The notes: generated by a model not told the origin, from the letters alone. 64,000 nt of DNA from Acinetobacter baretiae (GCF_015627105.1 NZ_VTDM01000017.1:36969-100968); one strand, 5' to 3'. Shown: positions 37,112-47,592, numbered from the stretch's first letter. Numbers and translations: made by a program.

Positions 37112-37975
37112 ATGCATATTTTGCGTCAACGTTTAAGCCCTTTACTGGCCTTGTTCATCGTCAGTGGGTTAACAGCATGTGGTAAAACAGAAGGTACGAC
37201 GTCACAAGATACATCTTCAGCAGTGACATCCATCGTCAAAGTGGGCTCAGATATGACTTTTCCACCCTTTGAATATATGGAAAACAATCAACCCACAGGT
37301 TTTGATATTGATTTAATGAAGCAAATTTTGACATATTCGAAGGCAGATGCCGAGTTTGTAGATACTCGTTTTTCTAACTTGATTCCGGGGTTAGAAGGCA
37401 AAAAATTTGAAGCTGTAATTTCAGGAATGTATATTACCCCTGAACGTTTGATGAAAGTGGATATGATCCCCTATTTTAAATCAACAGAGTCTGTGTTGGT
37501 TCTGAACGATTCAACTTATACACCAAAAGTGCGTGATGATTTATGTGGTAAAACCATTGCCACACAAAAAGGTTCACTCTTTCCAGATCAGTTGAATCAA
37601 ATGTCGAAAGAAACCTGTATTGCCAAAGGCAAATCGCCCATTACTGTCAGAGAGTTTGATACTTCACCAGAAGCGATTCAAGCGGTGCTTGCAAAAGCAG
37701 CCGATGCACAATATGACGATACCAGTGTGGCAAGAATCACAGTGAAAAAACTCAAAAATCGAGTAAAAATCACGTCGACTGAATCATTTTTTCCATTTAT
37801 TGGTGGGATTGTGGTACGTAAAGGAGATACAGCAACGTATCAACGAATTCATGACGGTTTAGAGAAAATGAAGCAGTCAGGAGAGTATGATGCACTCATT
37901 AAAAAATATGATTTAATTGCACCTACGCCAGAAGAGGTGAGCGATTTTATGCAACAGGTTCAAAAAAAAGCATAA
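37112..37975 (+). CDS. Amino-acid-binding lipoprotein (ABC transporter family 3)
   Basis: This 287-residue solute-binding protein has lipobox LTAC with cysteine at about residue 23. The mature domain starts IVKVGSDMTFPPFEYME, then QPTGFDIDLMKQIL, as in polar amino-acid binding proteins. I use the ATG at 37112 (GGAG eight bases upstream), because the in-frame ATG at 37073 is part of the palindrome and would spoil the signal peptide. No permease or ATPase gene is next to it, so it must share a transporter encoded elsewhere. Confidence 0.85.
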   Translation: MHILRQRLSPLLALFIVSGLTACGKTEGTTSQDTSSAVTSIVKVGSDMTFPPFEYMENNQPTGFDIDLMKQILTYSKADAEFVDTRFSNLIPGLEGKKFEAVISGMYITPERLMKVDMIPYFKSTESVLVLNDSTYTPKVRDDLCGKTIATQKGSLFPDQLNQMSKETCIAKGKSPITVREFDTSPEAIQAVLAKAADAQYDDTSVARITVKKLKNRVKITSTESFFPFIGGIVVRKGDTATYQRIHDGLEKMKQSGEYDALIKKYDLIAPTPEEVSDFMQQVQKKA

Positions 37976-37994
37976 GCTAAAATGAATGATGAAC

Positions 37995-38026
37995 ATCGTA
38001 TCAGATTGAAATACGATAATTTTTTG
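37995..38026 (+). terminator. Terminator after the binding-lipoprotein gene
   Basis: ATCGTAT and ATACGAT form a 7-bp stem with a 9-base loop, followed by AATTTTTTG. It lies 20 bp after the stop codon. Confidence 0.7.
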
Positions 38027-38051
38027 AATTAAAAGACGAGTGTATGTTGTT

Positions 38052-39002
38052 ATGGGGCATTTAAAAATCACCTGTGTAGAAAAAAATATTTTATTAAACC
38101 AACCTTTTGAGTTTTCTGTTCCTATTGAATATACAGAGTATGATGGCTTAACTCAGCAAGAGCTGTATGACAAAGTACACGGACAAGATGTCATTATTGT
38201 GAGTGACTTAACGGTAGATGAGCATGTTTTAAATCATAACCCTAATTTGAAATTGGTAGCTTTATGTTCTACAGGGTTTGATCATATTGATATTGATCTA
38301 CTTAAATCAAAAAATATAAAAGTGTGTAATATTCGAGGCTATGCAGGTGATGCTGTAGCAGAACATGCATTTTTATTGATGATTAACTTGATTAAAAACT
38401 TTTCTTCGCAACGACAGGCGGTTCAAACTGGGCAATGGTCAGCATCTAAAACATCATTTTATTTAGCAGCCCCCATGTTTGAATTAAAAGGTAAAACATT
38501 GGTTATTGTGGGTAAAGGTGAAATTGGTCTTGCCCTCGCAGAGAAAGCGAAAGCGTTTGGTATGGTTGTTATTTTTAGTGAACGTAAACAGGCAACAACG
38601 TGTCGTCAGGGGTATATGCCGTTTAATGAAGCGATGGCACAGGCAGACATTTTATCTTTACACTGTGAGTTAAATGAACACACCTTCCATTTGATTGATG
38701 ATGATGTATTAAGTCGATTGAAAAAAGGCTGTATTTTAATTAATGTTGGACGAGGTGCTTTAATGAATGATCAAGATGTCATTAATGCATTACACCAAAA
38801 TAGACTTGGTGGACTTGGGGTTGATGTTTTAGACGTTGAGCCTCCACCTCAGCAACATCCATTACTCACCATTCAGCATCCGAATGTTTTAGTCACGGCA
38901 CATATTGCATGGAATACGCATGAAGCACAACACAGGCTGTTCAACATTTTACAAGAGAATATAAACTCAAATATTACTGGTGTGGACAAAAATCTACTAT
39001 AA
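38052..39002 (+). CDS. D-2-hydroxyacid dehydrogenase family protein
   Basis: The protein of about 316 residues has the D-isomer-specific dehydrogenase layout: a substrate-binding half, the NAD motif TLVIVGKGEIGLALAEKAKAFG (split Rossmann), then LINVGRGALMNDQDV, DVLDVEPPP and LVTAHIAWNT with the catalytic histidine. Arg is in NVGRGA and Glu in DVEPPP. It reduces a 2-oxoacid such as hydroxypyruvate or glyoxylate. The start is uncertain: GTG at 38040 and ATG at 38052 are both in frame, and the ATG gives the usual N-terminus. Confidence 0.85.
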   Translation: MGHLKITCVEKNILLNQPFEFSVPIEYTEYDGLTQQELYDKVHGQDVIIVSDLTVDEHVLNHNPNLKLVALCSTGFDHIDIDLLKSKNIKVCNIRGYAGDAVAEHAFLLMINLIKNFSSQRQAVQTGQWSASKTSFYLAAPMFELKGKTLVIVGKGEIGLALAEKAKAFGMVVIFSERKQATTCRQGYMPFNEAMAQADILSLHCELNEHTFHLIDDDVLSRLKKGCILINVGRGALMNDQDVINALHQNRLGGLGVDVLDVEPPPQQHPLLTIQHPNVLVTAHIAWNTHEAQHRLFNILQENINSNITGVDKNLL

Positions 39003-39020
39003 TTTGTGGTGGTGAATAAG

Positions 39021-39050
39021 GTGTGATAACTGAGTTATCACACAGTTTTA
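39021..39050 (+). terminator. Terminator after the hydroxyacid dehydrogenase gene
   Basis: GTGTGATAAC and GTTATCACAC form a perfect 10-bp stem with a 3-base loop, followed by AGTTTTAT. Confidence 0.75.
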
Positions 39051-39466
39051 TATAGTCTGATCTCAATCGATAGGTTTTTAGAACTGTGTGTAAAACAGAT
39101 GTTCTAAAGCTATTCAATAGTATTCAAAAGATTAGTTTTAAAATAAAAATTTAAAGAATGTTCATTATTTTTGAGTGTCTGATGTTTATTTTTAACCGTG
39201 AACGACTGATCAAAAACATTTATTTAAAATCCATCTAACGATAATGTATAGCTCAAAATAATGTGTATTCTCTGAATCAAGAACAGCAAATTTTTCTTTT
39301 TTTATGTTTAAAATCCCTTTATTTGGAAGAAAAAATGACAGCTGTTTAAACAGAGAATTTAGAGTGTATTTAAGATAAATACGATATGAAAAAGTTAATG
39401 AAAAATAAATCGAGTGAAACAATCAACCATCGAGCGATGATTGATTATTATATTGAAAAAGTATCT
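39051..39466. other. Intergenic region of 416 bp without a recognised gene
   Basis: Very AT-rich. A minus-strand ORF of 70 codons at 39210-39422 exists but lacks a ribosome binding site and has biased, low-complexity composition. I see no RNA fold or repeat. Confidence 0.45.
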
Positions 39467-40738
39467 TTATTCAACAGTAGAAGCATGTTGCTTTAATGGT
39501 AAATACTGTAAATATGTCTTTTGAATAGACATGTGATCTGCAATACGCTTGGCGTCATGCCATACTCCCCAAATAAAGCTAGAGCCTCTCCCAGTAAGAT
39601 AAGGTAGACCTAGAAAATAAACGCCTGCTAGATCTGTAACGCCATATCGGTGTTTTGGCTGAGATTGTTCATCGAGAACATCTAAATTTAACCATGAGTA
39701 ATCGTAGCTGAAACCAGAAGCCCATATCACACTTTGAATGTTTTCTTGTGCCAAATCGAGAGATAATATGGGCTGTGTGATGCATGTAGGGTCTTCTAAC
39801 ATCACCCGTGCCTCTGGGTCTTCAGGAAGTGATAAGCCATTATTTTTAATAAATACATCTGCTTCATCGAGCAGTTTTAAATAGCAACGTTCACCTTCAT
39901 GAATATTTTTTGCTAAATCTTCTTGAAAAGTCACATGGCTTTGAGTAAATGTTTTGGTCATGCCAACCAAAGTAATGCCTTGTTGAACGAGTTTTTTAAA
40001 ATCAACACTTTGACCACCATGAGCACCGCTTACAGCAAACCCTTTTAATGGGCCTTGATTGGGTTTTTCAACATCCCAGCCACCCAATACGCCCAACCAC
40101 CATACATTGTCACGACCACGATAACGACGAGGTGGACGTTCGTGCTGTCCAACAGATAAAAAGACTTTTTTACCTGCACGATTGAGTTCATCGGCAATTT
40201 GTACCCCTGAAGACCCTGCCCCTACAACCAATACAGCACCTTGAGGTAATTGTTGTGTGTTTTTATATTGATCAGAGTGAATTTGATATAACGTAGATGT
40301 TTTAGGTGCAATAGAGGGAATGACTGCTTTTTGAAATGGACCTGTTGCAATGACAAGACGTTCAGCAATAACAGTGCCTTGAGTGGTTTCTATGAGATAG
40401 TTGGGTTGAGCTGGTATTTTTGAAACATTAAGTACTTCAGTATTGGTAAAAATGGGGGCATGAATGTGTTTAGCATATGCTTCAAAATAATCTGCCACTT
40501 GATCATGGTGCACAAAATCATCTGGGGCTTGAGGGAAATTGAGCTGTGGAAAACGGTCATGCCAACATGGGCCGTTGGCCACTAAAGAGTCCCATCGTCG
40601 ACTACGCCATGCTTCTGCAATCCGTGATTTTTCTAAAACAATATGGGCAGTACCTGAGGCCGTCAGATGTTCACTCATTGCAATGCCAGCTTGTCCACCA
40701 CCAATCACAACTGTGTCTATACGTTTGGGTAATTGCAT
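39467..40738 (-). CDS. Flavin-containing monooxygenase (NAD(P)-binding, CzcO-like)
   Basis: The 423-residue flavoprotein has two Rossmann motifs: TVVIGGGQAGIAMSEHL near the N-terminus for FAD and VLVVGAGSSGVQIADEL in the middle for NADPH. It also has LVIATGPFQ and the C-terminal VIWASGFSYDYSWL. It belongs to the group I FMO-like/YUCCA-like proteins that oxygenate N- or S-containing substrates. The substrate is unknown. It is a single gene, with the next gene divergent. Confidence 0.82.
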   Translation of the reverse strand: MQLPKRIDTVVIGGGQAGIAMSEHLTASGTAHIVLEKSRIAEAWRSRRWDSLVANGPCWHDRFPQLNFPQAPDDFVHHDQVADYFEAYAKHIHAPIFTNTEVLNVSKIPAQPNYLIETTQGTVIAERLVIATGPFQKAVIPSIAPKTSTLYQIHSDQYKNTQQLPQGAVLVVGAGSSGVQIADELNRAGKKVFLSVGQHERPPRRYRGRDNVWWLGVLGGWDVEKPNQGPLKGFAVSGAHGGQSVDFKKLVQQGITLVGMTKTFTQSHVTFQEDLAKNIHEGERCYLKLLDEADVFIKNNGLSLPEDPEARVMLEDPTCITQPILSLDLAQENIQSVIWASGFSYDYSWLNLDVLDEQSQPKHRYGVTDLAGVYFLGLPYLTGRGSSFIWGVWHDAKRIADHMSIQKTYLQYLPLKQHASTVE

Positions 40739-41015
40739 GTTTTCATCCTAAATTACTTATTTTTTTGTATAAAACTGAGCGCTGCGATTGTGCAGAACAG
40801 TCTATTTACGCTGATGTTGATATTAGAAATTTGCATCAGAAAATGAAAATCACATATACAAAACAGTTGCATCAAAAAAAACGAATCCAATATTTAAATG
40901 AAGGTGATGGGCTTAGTACGGATTAACTGAAGTATAGGCAAGGAAAATATAAATTGTCTTACGCATACAGCATTGCATACTCATCACATTGCACGCATGA
41001 TGAAAGGACAGGCGG

Positions 41016-41429
41016 ATGAAACATACTCGAATTCGAACATTTAATACAAAAACCACTTATCCAGAACAAAAACTCGATAACGATCTTTGCCAAGCTGTGG
41101 TTGCTCGAGGCGCAATGGTTTTTTTAAGAGGACAAATTGGACAAAATTTAGATACCTCAGAAAGTGTATGTATCGGTGATGTGCAAGGCCAAGCAGAACA
41201 AGCCATGTTTAATATAGATATGCTTCTTAAAGAGGCAGGTGGAGAGTTACAAGATATTTGTAAAATCACAATTTATATTGTAGACCCACGTTATCGTGAA
41301 GCTGTGTATGGTGTGGTTGGTCAGTGGTTAAAAGGCGTGTTTCCTGTTTCTACAGGTATTGTCGTTTCTGCACTTGCTCGTCCAGAGTGGTTGGTTGAAA
41401 TTGATGCTACAGCGGTGATTCCAGACTAA
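41016..41429 (+). CDS. RidA-family protein
   Basis: This 137-residue YjgF/RidA/UK114-family protein has FLRGQIGQNLDTSE, EQAMFNIDMLLKEAGGELQDICKITIYIVD and the C-terminal ALARPEWLVEIDATAVIP with an arginine near the substrate pocket. RidA proteins deaminate reactive enamines or imines made by PLP or flavin enzymes. It opens a four-gene set with DUF1028, LysR and an M20 peptidase. AGGACAGGCGG precedes the ATG. Confidence 0.87.
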   Translation: MKHTRIRTFNTKTTYPEQKLDNDLCQAVVARGAMVFLRGQIGQNLDTSESVCIGDVQGQAEQAMFNIDMLLKEAGGELQDICKITIYIVDPRYREAVYGVVGQWLKGVFPVSTGIVVSALARPEWLVEIDATAVIPD

Positions 41430-41445
41430 TTTAGAGAAAAAGAAG

Positions 41446-42120
41446 ATGACATTTTCAATTGTTGCACGTTGTGAAAAAACAGGTCAAATGGGAGCGGCAG
41501 TTAGTTCTTCATCGCCTGCTGTGGCTGCGCGCTGTATTCGAGCAAAAGCAGGTATTGGTGTGGCGGTTAGTCAAAATATTACCGACCCACATTTGTCTGA
41601 TGTCTTATTAAACTTGGTTCGTTTTGATGTTGCTCCGAAAAATGCAATGCAAGAACTTGTGGCAAACACCGAATTTATTGACTACCGCCAATTAATGGTC
41701 CTAGATACACATGGCCAAGTGGCAACATATAGTGGTGAAAAAACATTAGGTATTTATGCTACACATACAGGTGAGCAAGTTGCTTGTGCAGGCAATTTGT
41801 TAAAAAATGATCAAATACCACACGTCATGTGTGATGTGTTTATGCAAAGTAAAGGCGATCTTGCAGAACGATTATTATTGGCGATGCAAGCAGGATTGAG
41901 TGCAGGCGGAGAAGCAGGGCCTGTACATTCGGCAGGTATATTGGTTGTCGATAAAATGGATTGGCCAATTATTGATTTACGGGTAGATTGGTTTGAAAAA
42001 GATCCTATTGCTGAACTGTATCAAATTTGGAAACACTATGAGCCCCAAGTAGATGATTATATTGGACGTGCTTTAGATCCATCATCTGCTTTAAGCTTTG
42101 GAGTGCCGGGTAATTTATAA
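41446..42120 (+). CDS. DUF1028 family protein (Ntn-hydrolase-like)
   Basis: The 224-residue protein has the DUF1028 start TFSIVARCEKTGQMGAAVSSSSPAVAARC and the GEAGPVHSAGILVV segment. The family has an Ntn-hydrolase-like look and often sits with RidA and amidohydrolase genes, but its reaction is unproven. It starts 16 bp behind ridA with AGAAAAAGAAG upstream. Confidence 0.8.
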   Translation: MTFSIVARCEKTGQMGAAVSSSSPAVAARCIRAKAGIGVAVSQNITDPHLSDVLLNLVRFDVAPKNAMQELVANTEFIDYRQLMVLDTHGQVATYSGEKTLGIYATHTGEQVACAGNLLKNDQIPHVMCDVFMQSKGDLAERLLLAMQAGLSAGGEAGPVHSAGILVVDKMDWPIIDLRVDWFEKDPIAELYQIWKHYEPQVDDYIGRALDPSSALSFGVPGNL

Positions 42121-42144
42121 TTTTTTCAACTTTTGGATATAAAT

Positions 42145-43110
42145 GTGCTAAATCGTATTTCATTGCGTCAAATTGAGTATTTTGTAGCGACTGCAGAAAG
42201 TGGCAGTATTATTATTGCATCCGAACGAATACATGTTTCTTCACCATCGATTTCTGCCGCAATCGCTCATATTGAATCTGAGTTACAAGTGCAACTGTTC
42301 ATTCGTCAACATGCAAAAGGGCTCATTTTAACCAATGTGGGTGAGCATTTAATGAAAGAATGTCAGGAGATTTTAGCACGTGCAGGCAATTTATATGCTT
42401 TGGCTGCCAATTACTCTGGCTCCATTCGAGGCCCTTTGAAATTAGGATGTTTTTCTGCATTTGCACCCATGTTGTATGCAGAAATCATTCACGGATTTAG
42501 TCATTTATATAAAAGTGTACATTTAGACGTGTGTGAAGGCGATCAAGAAGTTTTACTGAGTGGATTACAGCGCAATGTATTAGATGTTGTACTCACATAC
42601 GATTTAAATATAGACCATGATGTTATACATTTTGAGCCTTTGGCCAGTTTGCCGCCATATGCATTATTTAGTAAAGACCATCCATTAGCAGATGCTTCTG
42701 CCGTGACCATGGAAGAATTAGCAGCACATCCGATGGTTTTATTGGATATGCCATATAGTAATGATTATTTTATTTCTTTATTTAAAGAAAAAAAGCTCAA
42801 TCCAAATATTGTGAAAATGTCTAAAAATACAGAAGTTATTCGTGCCATGGTAGCCAATAATATTGGCTATAGTATTTTAAATGTACGACCAAAAATGAAT
42901 TATTCTTTAGATGGTAAACCTTTGGTACGTGTACGAATTTCTGGCGAACAACGCCCAATGCAAATTGGGCTTGCGACTGCAAAAAATGCGGTTCTCAATA
43001 CGGTTGCACAAGCCTTTATTAGTCGATGTCGATCTTTTATTTCTGATCAGTATATTCCGGGTATGGGGGCACCACATTTTTATGACCCACATATTCGAAC
43101 CAAGGATTAA
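42145..43110 (+). CDS. LysR-family regulator inside the RidA-DUF1028-M20 operon
   Basis: This LysR-type protein of about 321 residues has a winged helix in the first 60 residues (LRQIEYFVATAESGSIIIASERIHVSSPSIS) and an effector-binding domain. The GTG at 42145 is chosen because GGAT lies seven bases upstream and the N-terminus then matches the family; a TTG at 42133 is also in frame. It is unusual in being co-directional and embedded between the DUF1028 and M20 genes rather than divergent. Confidence 0.85.
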   Translation: MLNRISLRQIEYFVATAESGSIIIASERIHVSSPSISAAIAHIESELQVQLFIRQHAKGLILTNVGEHLMKECQEILARAGNLYALAANYSGSIRGPLKLGCFSAFAPMLYAEIIHGFSHLYKSVHLDVCEGDQEVLLSGLQRNVLDVVLTYDLNIDHDVIHFEPLASLPPYALFSKDHPLADASAVTMEELAAHPMVLLDMPYSNDYFISLFKEKKLNPNIVKMSKNTEVIRAMVANNIGYSILNVRPKMNYSLDGKPLVRVRISGEQRPMQIGLATAKNAVLNTVAQAFISRCRSFISDQYIPGMGAPHFYDPHIRTKD

Positions 43111-43115
43111 CATTC

Positions 43116-44252
43116 ATGCCCAATACCGCCTCGACAGCATTGTTAAAACAACTTATTGCATTTGATACCACATCGTATAAAAGTAATCTTGAGCTCATTC
43201 AATTTGTTCAGCAACAATTTGAAGCATATGACATTGTGGTTCAATTAACATTGAATGAGCAAGGCAATAAAGCCTGCTTGTTTGCAAGTGTTGGGCCACA
43301 AGATGTCGCTGGTATATTGTTGTCTGCGCACAGTGATGTTGTGCCTGTTGATGGTCAAGATTGGCAAAGTCCTCCATTTATTGCTGTAGAAAAAGATCAG
43401 CAGATTTATGGTCGCGGTACGGCAGATATGAAAGGTTTTATTGCCTGTGCCATGTGGGCGATGATTTGTGCATCACAACAGGGATTAAAAAGACCATTAC
43501 ATTTATGCATTTCTTATGATGAAGAAATTGGTTGTATTGGTGTGCGTGATATTTTGCCACAGCTTGCAGAATTTTTAGTTACTCCTTTAATATGTATTGT
43601 GGGTGAACCTACATCTATGCAGATTGCTTTGGGTCATAAAGGCAAGTCCGTTTTTAAAGCCATTTGTACAGGACAAGAAGGTCATTCGGCATTGGCACCA
43701 CATTTTAGTAATGCCATACATGCTGCCAATGCCTTGATAAATGCTGTGATACAGGTTCAACAAGAGGTGACACAAGATCACCCAACAGATTTAGATTATG
43801 ATATTCCTTATACGACCTTACACATTGGCAAAATTTATGGCGGGCAAGCATTAAATATTGTGCCAAATGAATGTATTGTAGATTATGAAATTCGTAACAT
43901 TGCACAAGATAATCATCAGCACATTCAGCAAAAAATATATACTTCTTTAAATAACAGCAGATTTGAAAAATATATTCATATTCATGAAGTGAATCGCTAT
44001 CCGGGACTGAGTACCGCACACACTATTGACATTGTTCAGCATATGCAAACACTTTTACCTACGTATACACCGCTAGGCAAAATTTCTTTTGGAACAGAAG
44101 GAGGACTGTTTTTCGAGTCGCTTGACTGTCCTGTGATTGTTTGTGGCCCCGGTTCAATCGATGTTGCACACAAACCTAACGAATATATTTCACTGAGTCA
44201 GCTACAGCAGTGTGATATATTTTTAGATAAAATGATTCATTTTCTTCAATAA
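43116..44252 (+). CDS. M20-family deacylase (acetylornithine deacetylase-like)
   Basis: The 378-residue zinc peptidase of the ArgE/DapE type has SAHSDVVPVDG (H72, D74), GRGTADMKG (D104), SYDEEIGCIG (E136 and E137) and the C-terminal GPGSIDVAHKPNEY. It removes an acyl group from an N-acyl amino acid. Its placement with RidA and DUF1028 suggests catabolism of an N-substituted amino acid rather than arginine synthesis. It begins 5 bp behind the LysR gene. Confidence 0.85.
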   Translation: MPNTASTALLKQLIAFDTTSYKSNLELIQFVQQQFEAYDIVVQLTLNEQGNKACLFASVGPQDVAGILLSAHSDVVPVDGQDWQSPPFIAVEKDQQIYGRGTADMKGFIACAMWAMICASQQGLKRPLHLCISYDEEIGCIGVRDILPQLAEFLVTPLICIVGEPTSMQIALGHKGKSVFKAICTGQEGHSALAPHFSNAIHAANALINAVIQVQQEVTQDHPTDLDYDIPYTTLHIGKIYGGQALNIVPNECIVDYEIRNIAQDNHQHIQQKIYTSLNNSRFEKYIHIHEVNRYPGLSTAHTIDIVQHMQTLLPTYTPLGKISFGTEGGLFFESLDCPVIVCGPGSIDVAHKPNEYISLSQLQQCDIFLDKMIHFLQ

Positions 44253-44270
44253 CCACTTTGTTTAGATGGT

Positions 44271-44306
44271 AAAAGACGTACTAATGAGATTTTAATACGT
44301 TTTTTC
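44271..44306 (+). terminator. Terminator after the M20 gene
   Basis: ACGTA and TACGT with a flanking A/T stem (one bulged G) are followed by TTTTTTC. It lies just after the M20 stop codon. Confidence 0.5.
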
Positions 44307-44394
44307 TTATTTAAAAAAAATATGATTTACTTCAAATGAAGTGGCAATTGTTTGTATAGAATATTCTTTGTTCAAGGCAATAACGATGCATTTA

Positions 44395-44494
44395 TAGTGA
44401 AACCACCGAAAAACACATACAGGTAAAACTACAGAATATGTGTGGGCAAGCCTTTCACTGTATTGACCGTATAAATAATTAAAAGGTTGTACTT
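44395..44494. repeat. MITE-like intergenic repeat, copy B
   Basis: This ~100-bp relative of copy A starts with TAGTGAAACC (44395-44404) and ends with the partly matching GGTTGTACTT (44485-44494). Inside it ACACATA and TATGTGT can pair as a short hairpin. No ORF and no target-site duplication were seen. Confidence 0.6.
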
Positions 44495-44541
44495 TAAAGT
44501 GCAGTGAATCATTTATTGTAATGATCGTGGTGTGCTGTTGC

Positions 44542-45432
44542 TCAAGTGAGTTTTAAGGCATCAACCAATAAGCGAAATAAAGGAGATGATTCGCGTCGAC
44601 TTGGATAGTACATGTAATATCCTGAATACACCATATTCCACTCTTCTAAAATAGCCACCAATTGACCTTGCTGTATTTCTTTTTCAATCATGATTTTAGG
44701 GAGCCAGACAATACCTAGTCCATCTACCCCTGTTTTGATTTGTAATCTAGCATGACTCACTACCATCGAAAAATCGGGTGATATGGTATCTACCTCACTC
44801 ATATCTTTTCGAAATTCCCAAGATTGAATACGTTCATGGCTAGGTAGGCGTAAACCAATGCATCGATGTTTGTATAATTCTCTAGGATTTTGTGGTGTAC
44901 CAAAATTTTTTAAATATTCAGGCGAGGCCACAGTCATCATATGTAAAGCAGGTGTGACTTTGACAGAAATCATATCTTTTTGTAGGTATTCTCCAAGTCG
45001 AATACCAATGTCATAACGATCTTTGACAATATCAGTGAATGCATAATCCATCGTGAGCTCTAGATGAATATTGGGGTGCTCTTTTGAAAACTGAGAGAGC
45101 TTATCCCATAAAAAATAGTTAATGCTCAACTCTGTACCGTTGATTCTGAGTTTACCCGTAGGTGAGGTTCTAAACTCGTTTAAATTATACAGTTTTTGTT
45201 CAATACCAATAATCAGTGGCTCGATATCATATAAAAGTTTTTCCCCTTCTTGCGTTAAAGACACACTTCGAGTTGTGCGATTAAGCAATTTTATACCAAG
45301 ACGTTGTTCAAGCATTTTTAAGGTATAGCTCAGCGCAGATTGAGAAACACCGAGTTGTCCAGATGCTTTTGTAAAACTTTTAAGCCGAGCAACCATAATA
45401 AAGGCTTTTAAATCATTTAAATTTTCAGACAT
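44542..45432 (-). CDS. LysR-family regulator, divergent from the aldo/keto reductase operon
   Basis: The 296-residue LysR protein has SENLNDLKAFIMVARLKSFTKASGQLGVSQSALS as its winged helix. I start at 45432 because GAAGGA lies 6-7 bases upstream; an in-frame ATG 45 bp earlier has no such site. This subgroup commonly controls a divergent aldo/keto reductase or oxidoreductase gene, so it probably regulates the three genes to its right. Confidence 0.87.
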   Translation of the reverse strand: MSENLNDLKAFIMVARLKSFTKASGQLGVSQSALSYTLKMLEQRLGIKLLNRTTRSVSLTQEGEKLLYDIEPLIIGIEQKLYNLNEFRTSPTGKLRINGTELSINYFLWDKLSQFSKEHPNIHLELTMDYAFTDIVKDRYDIGIRLGEYLQKDMISVKVTPALHMMTVASPEYLKNFGTPQNPRELYKHRCIGLRLPSHERIQSWEFRKDMSEVDTISPDFSMVVSHARLQIKTGVDGLGIVWLPKIMIEKEIQQGQLVAILEEWNMVYSGYYMYYPSRRESSPLFRLLVDALKLT

Positions 45433-45574
45433 GAAAGATCCTTCGAATTGTTTTTTTAATGTACTGCTATTTATCAAAAATTAATATAAATGTAATCGAA
45501 ATTGTCTGACTAATACACCTGAGCGTCTTGGAGTATAGTGATTTTTCAATCAATACCCTATATGTATGTGATGA

Positions 45575-46435
<861 letters not shown>

Positions 46436-46459
46436 TTCATATTTAGGAATGAAATCAGA

Positions 46460-47512
46460 ATGAAAATTTTAAAAACTATTTTAATGTCAGCTGCAATGAG
46501 TACATCTGCTGTGGGTTTTGCAGCAGACAAAAAAGAAAATACTTTTGGTTTAGTGTATGAAAATGCAGTGACTGAAAATGTCAAAGGGAAGGTGAATATT
46601 CACCCTGTTCACTATACGCTCAATGGGCTTAATATTGTTGCCAATGTATATACGCCAGCCAATTATGATCCTCAGAAAAAATATCCTGCGGTGGTGGTTG
46701 CACATCCAAATGGTGGCGTAAAAGAACAAGTATCAGGTTTATATGCACAAAAATTGGCCGAGCAAGGGTACATTACGATTACTGCAGATGCAGCGTACCA
46801 AGGTGGGAGTGCAGGAGAACCTCGTAATGTAGATAAGCCAATGTATCGTATAGAAGACATACATGGTATGGCAGATTTTATTACACAGTATGCTGGCGTA
46901 GATGAGCATCGTTTAGGTTTACTTGGAATTTGTGGTGGTGGTGGGTATTCGTTAGCAGCAGCCACAACCGATAAGCGCTTTCACGCCGTTGCTACAATAA
47001 GTATGTTTAACTCGGGCAGAGTACGCCGTAATGGTTACCAAGATTCACAATTAAATACGGTTCAACAGCGTTTAAAACAAGCAAGTGATGCACGAGCACA
47101 AGAAGCAGCAGGTGCTCCACCTGTGTATGTGGGTTCATCTACACCTTTGACCGATGCACAAATTGCAGCACTCCCATTTGAGCTGTATCGTCAAGGGTAT
47201 GAATATTATGGTAAAACACATGCACATCCGAACTCAACTTCAAGATATACCATGAGTAGTTTGCTTGACTTAATGCGTTGGGATGCCACGAATCAAATTG
47301 AATTAATTCATCAACCTTTACTCATGATTGCAGGAAGTAAAGCAGATAGTTTATATATGACGGAAGATGCTTTTGCGAAAGCCACAGGAAGTACCTATAA
47401 AACTTTATTTAAAATTCCAAATGCCACTCATATTGAAACGTATTGGAAACCTGAATATGTCAAACAAGCAATGGATCAATTGACTGGGTTTTATGGTCAA
47501 TATTTAAAATAA
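46460..47512 (+). CDS. Exported alpha/beta hydrolase with cysteine nucleophile motif
   Basis: A signal peptide (cleavage probably after VGFAA, about residue 22) sends this 350-residue protein to the periplasm. The nucleophile elbow is GICGGGG with Cys at about residue 158, instead of the usual serine, recalling dienelactone hydrolases. An Asp in IAGSKADS and a His in NATHIE complete a possible triad. It resembles the YcjY-type hydrolases. Starts 24 bp behind the aldo/keto reductase gene. Confidence 0.8.
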   Translation: MKILKTILMSAAMSTSAVGFAADKKENTFGLVYENAVTENVKGKVNIHPVHYTLNGLNIVANVYTPANYDPQKKYPAVVVAHPNGGVKEQVSGLYAQKLAEQGYITITADAAYQGGSAGEPRNVDKPMYRIEDIHGMADFITQYAGVDEHRLGLLGICGGGGYSLAAATTDKRFHAVATISMFNSGRVRRNGYQDSQLNTVQQRLKQASDARAQEAAGAPPVYVGSSTPLTDAQIAALPFELYRQGYEYYGKTHAHPNSTSRYTMSSLLDLMRWDATNQIELIHQPLLMIAGSKADSLYMTEDAFAKATGSTYKTLFKIPNATHIETYWKPEYVKQAMDQLTGFYGQYLK

Positions 47513-47528
47513 ATTATATGTTTTATGG

Positions 47529-47568
47529 TGAGGGTCATGATTTGATTTCATCGTCACCCTCATTTTTT
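47529..47568 (+). terminator. Hairpin with T-tract between the hydrolase and cupin genes
   Basis: TGAGGGT (47529-47535) and ACCCTCA (47556-47562) form a stem followed by TTTTTT. It is inside the operon, so it is probably a partial terminator. Confidence 0.65.
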
Positions 47569-47592
47569 CATAAAAATGATCGGGGAATGATC

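Noticed and set aside
39210..39422. 70-codon minus-strand ORF in the gap after the hydroxyacid dehydrogenase gene
   Set aside because: There is no ribosome binding site, and the AT-rich composition gives a biased, Phe/Leu/Tyr/Lys-rich product. Probably chance.
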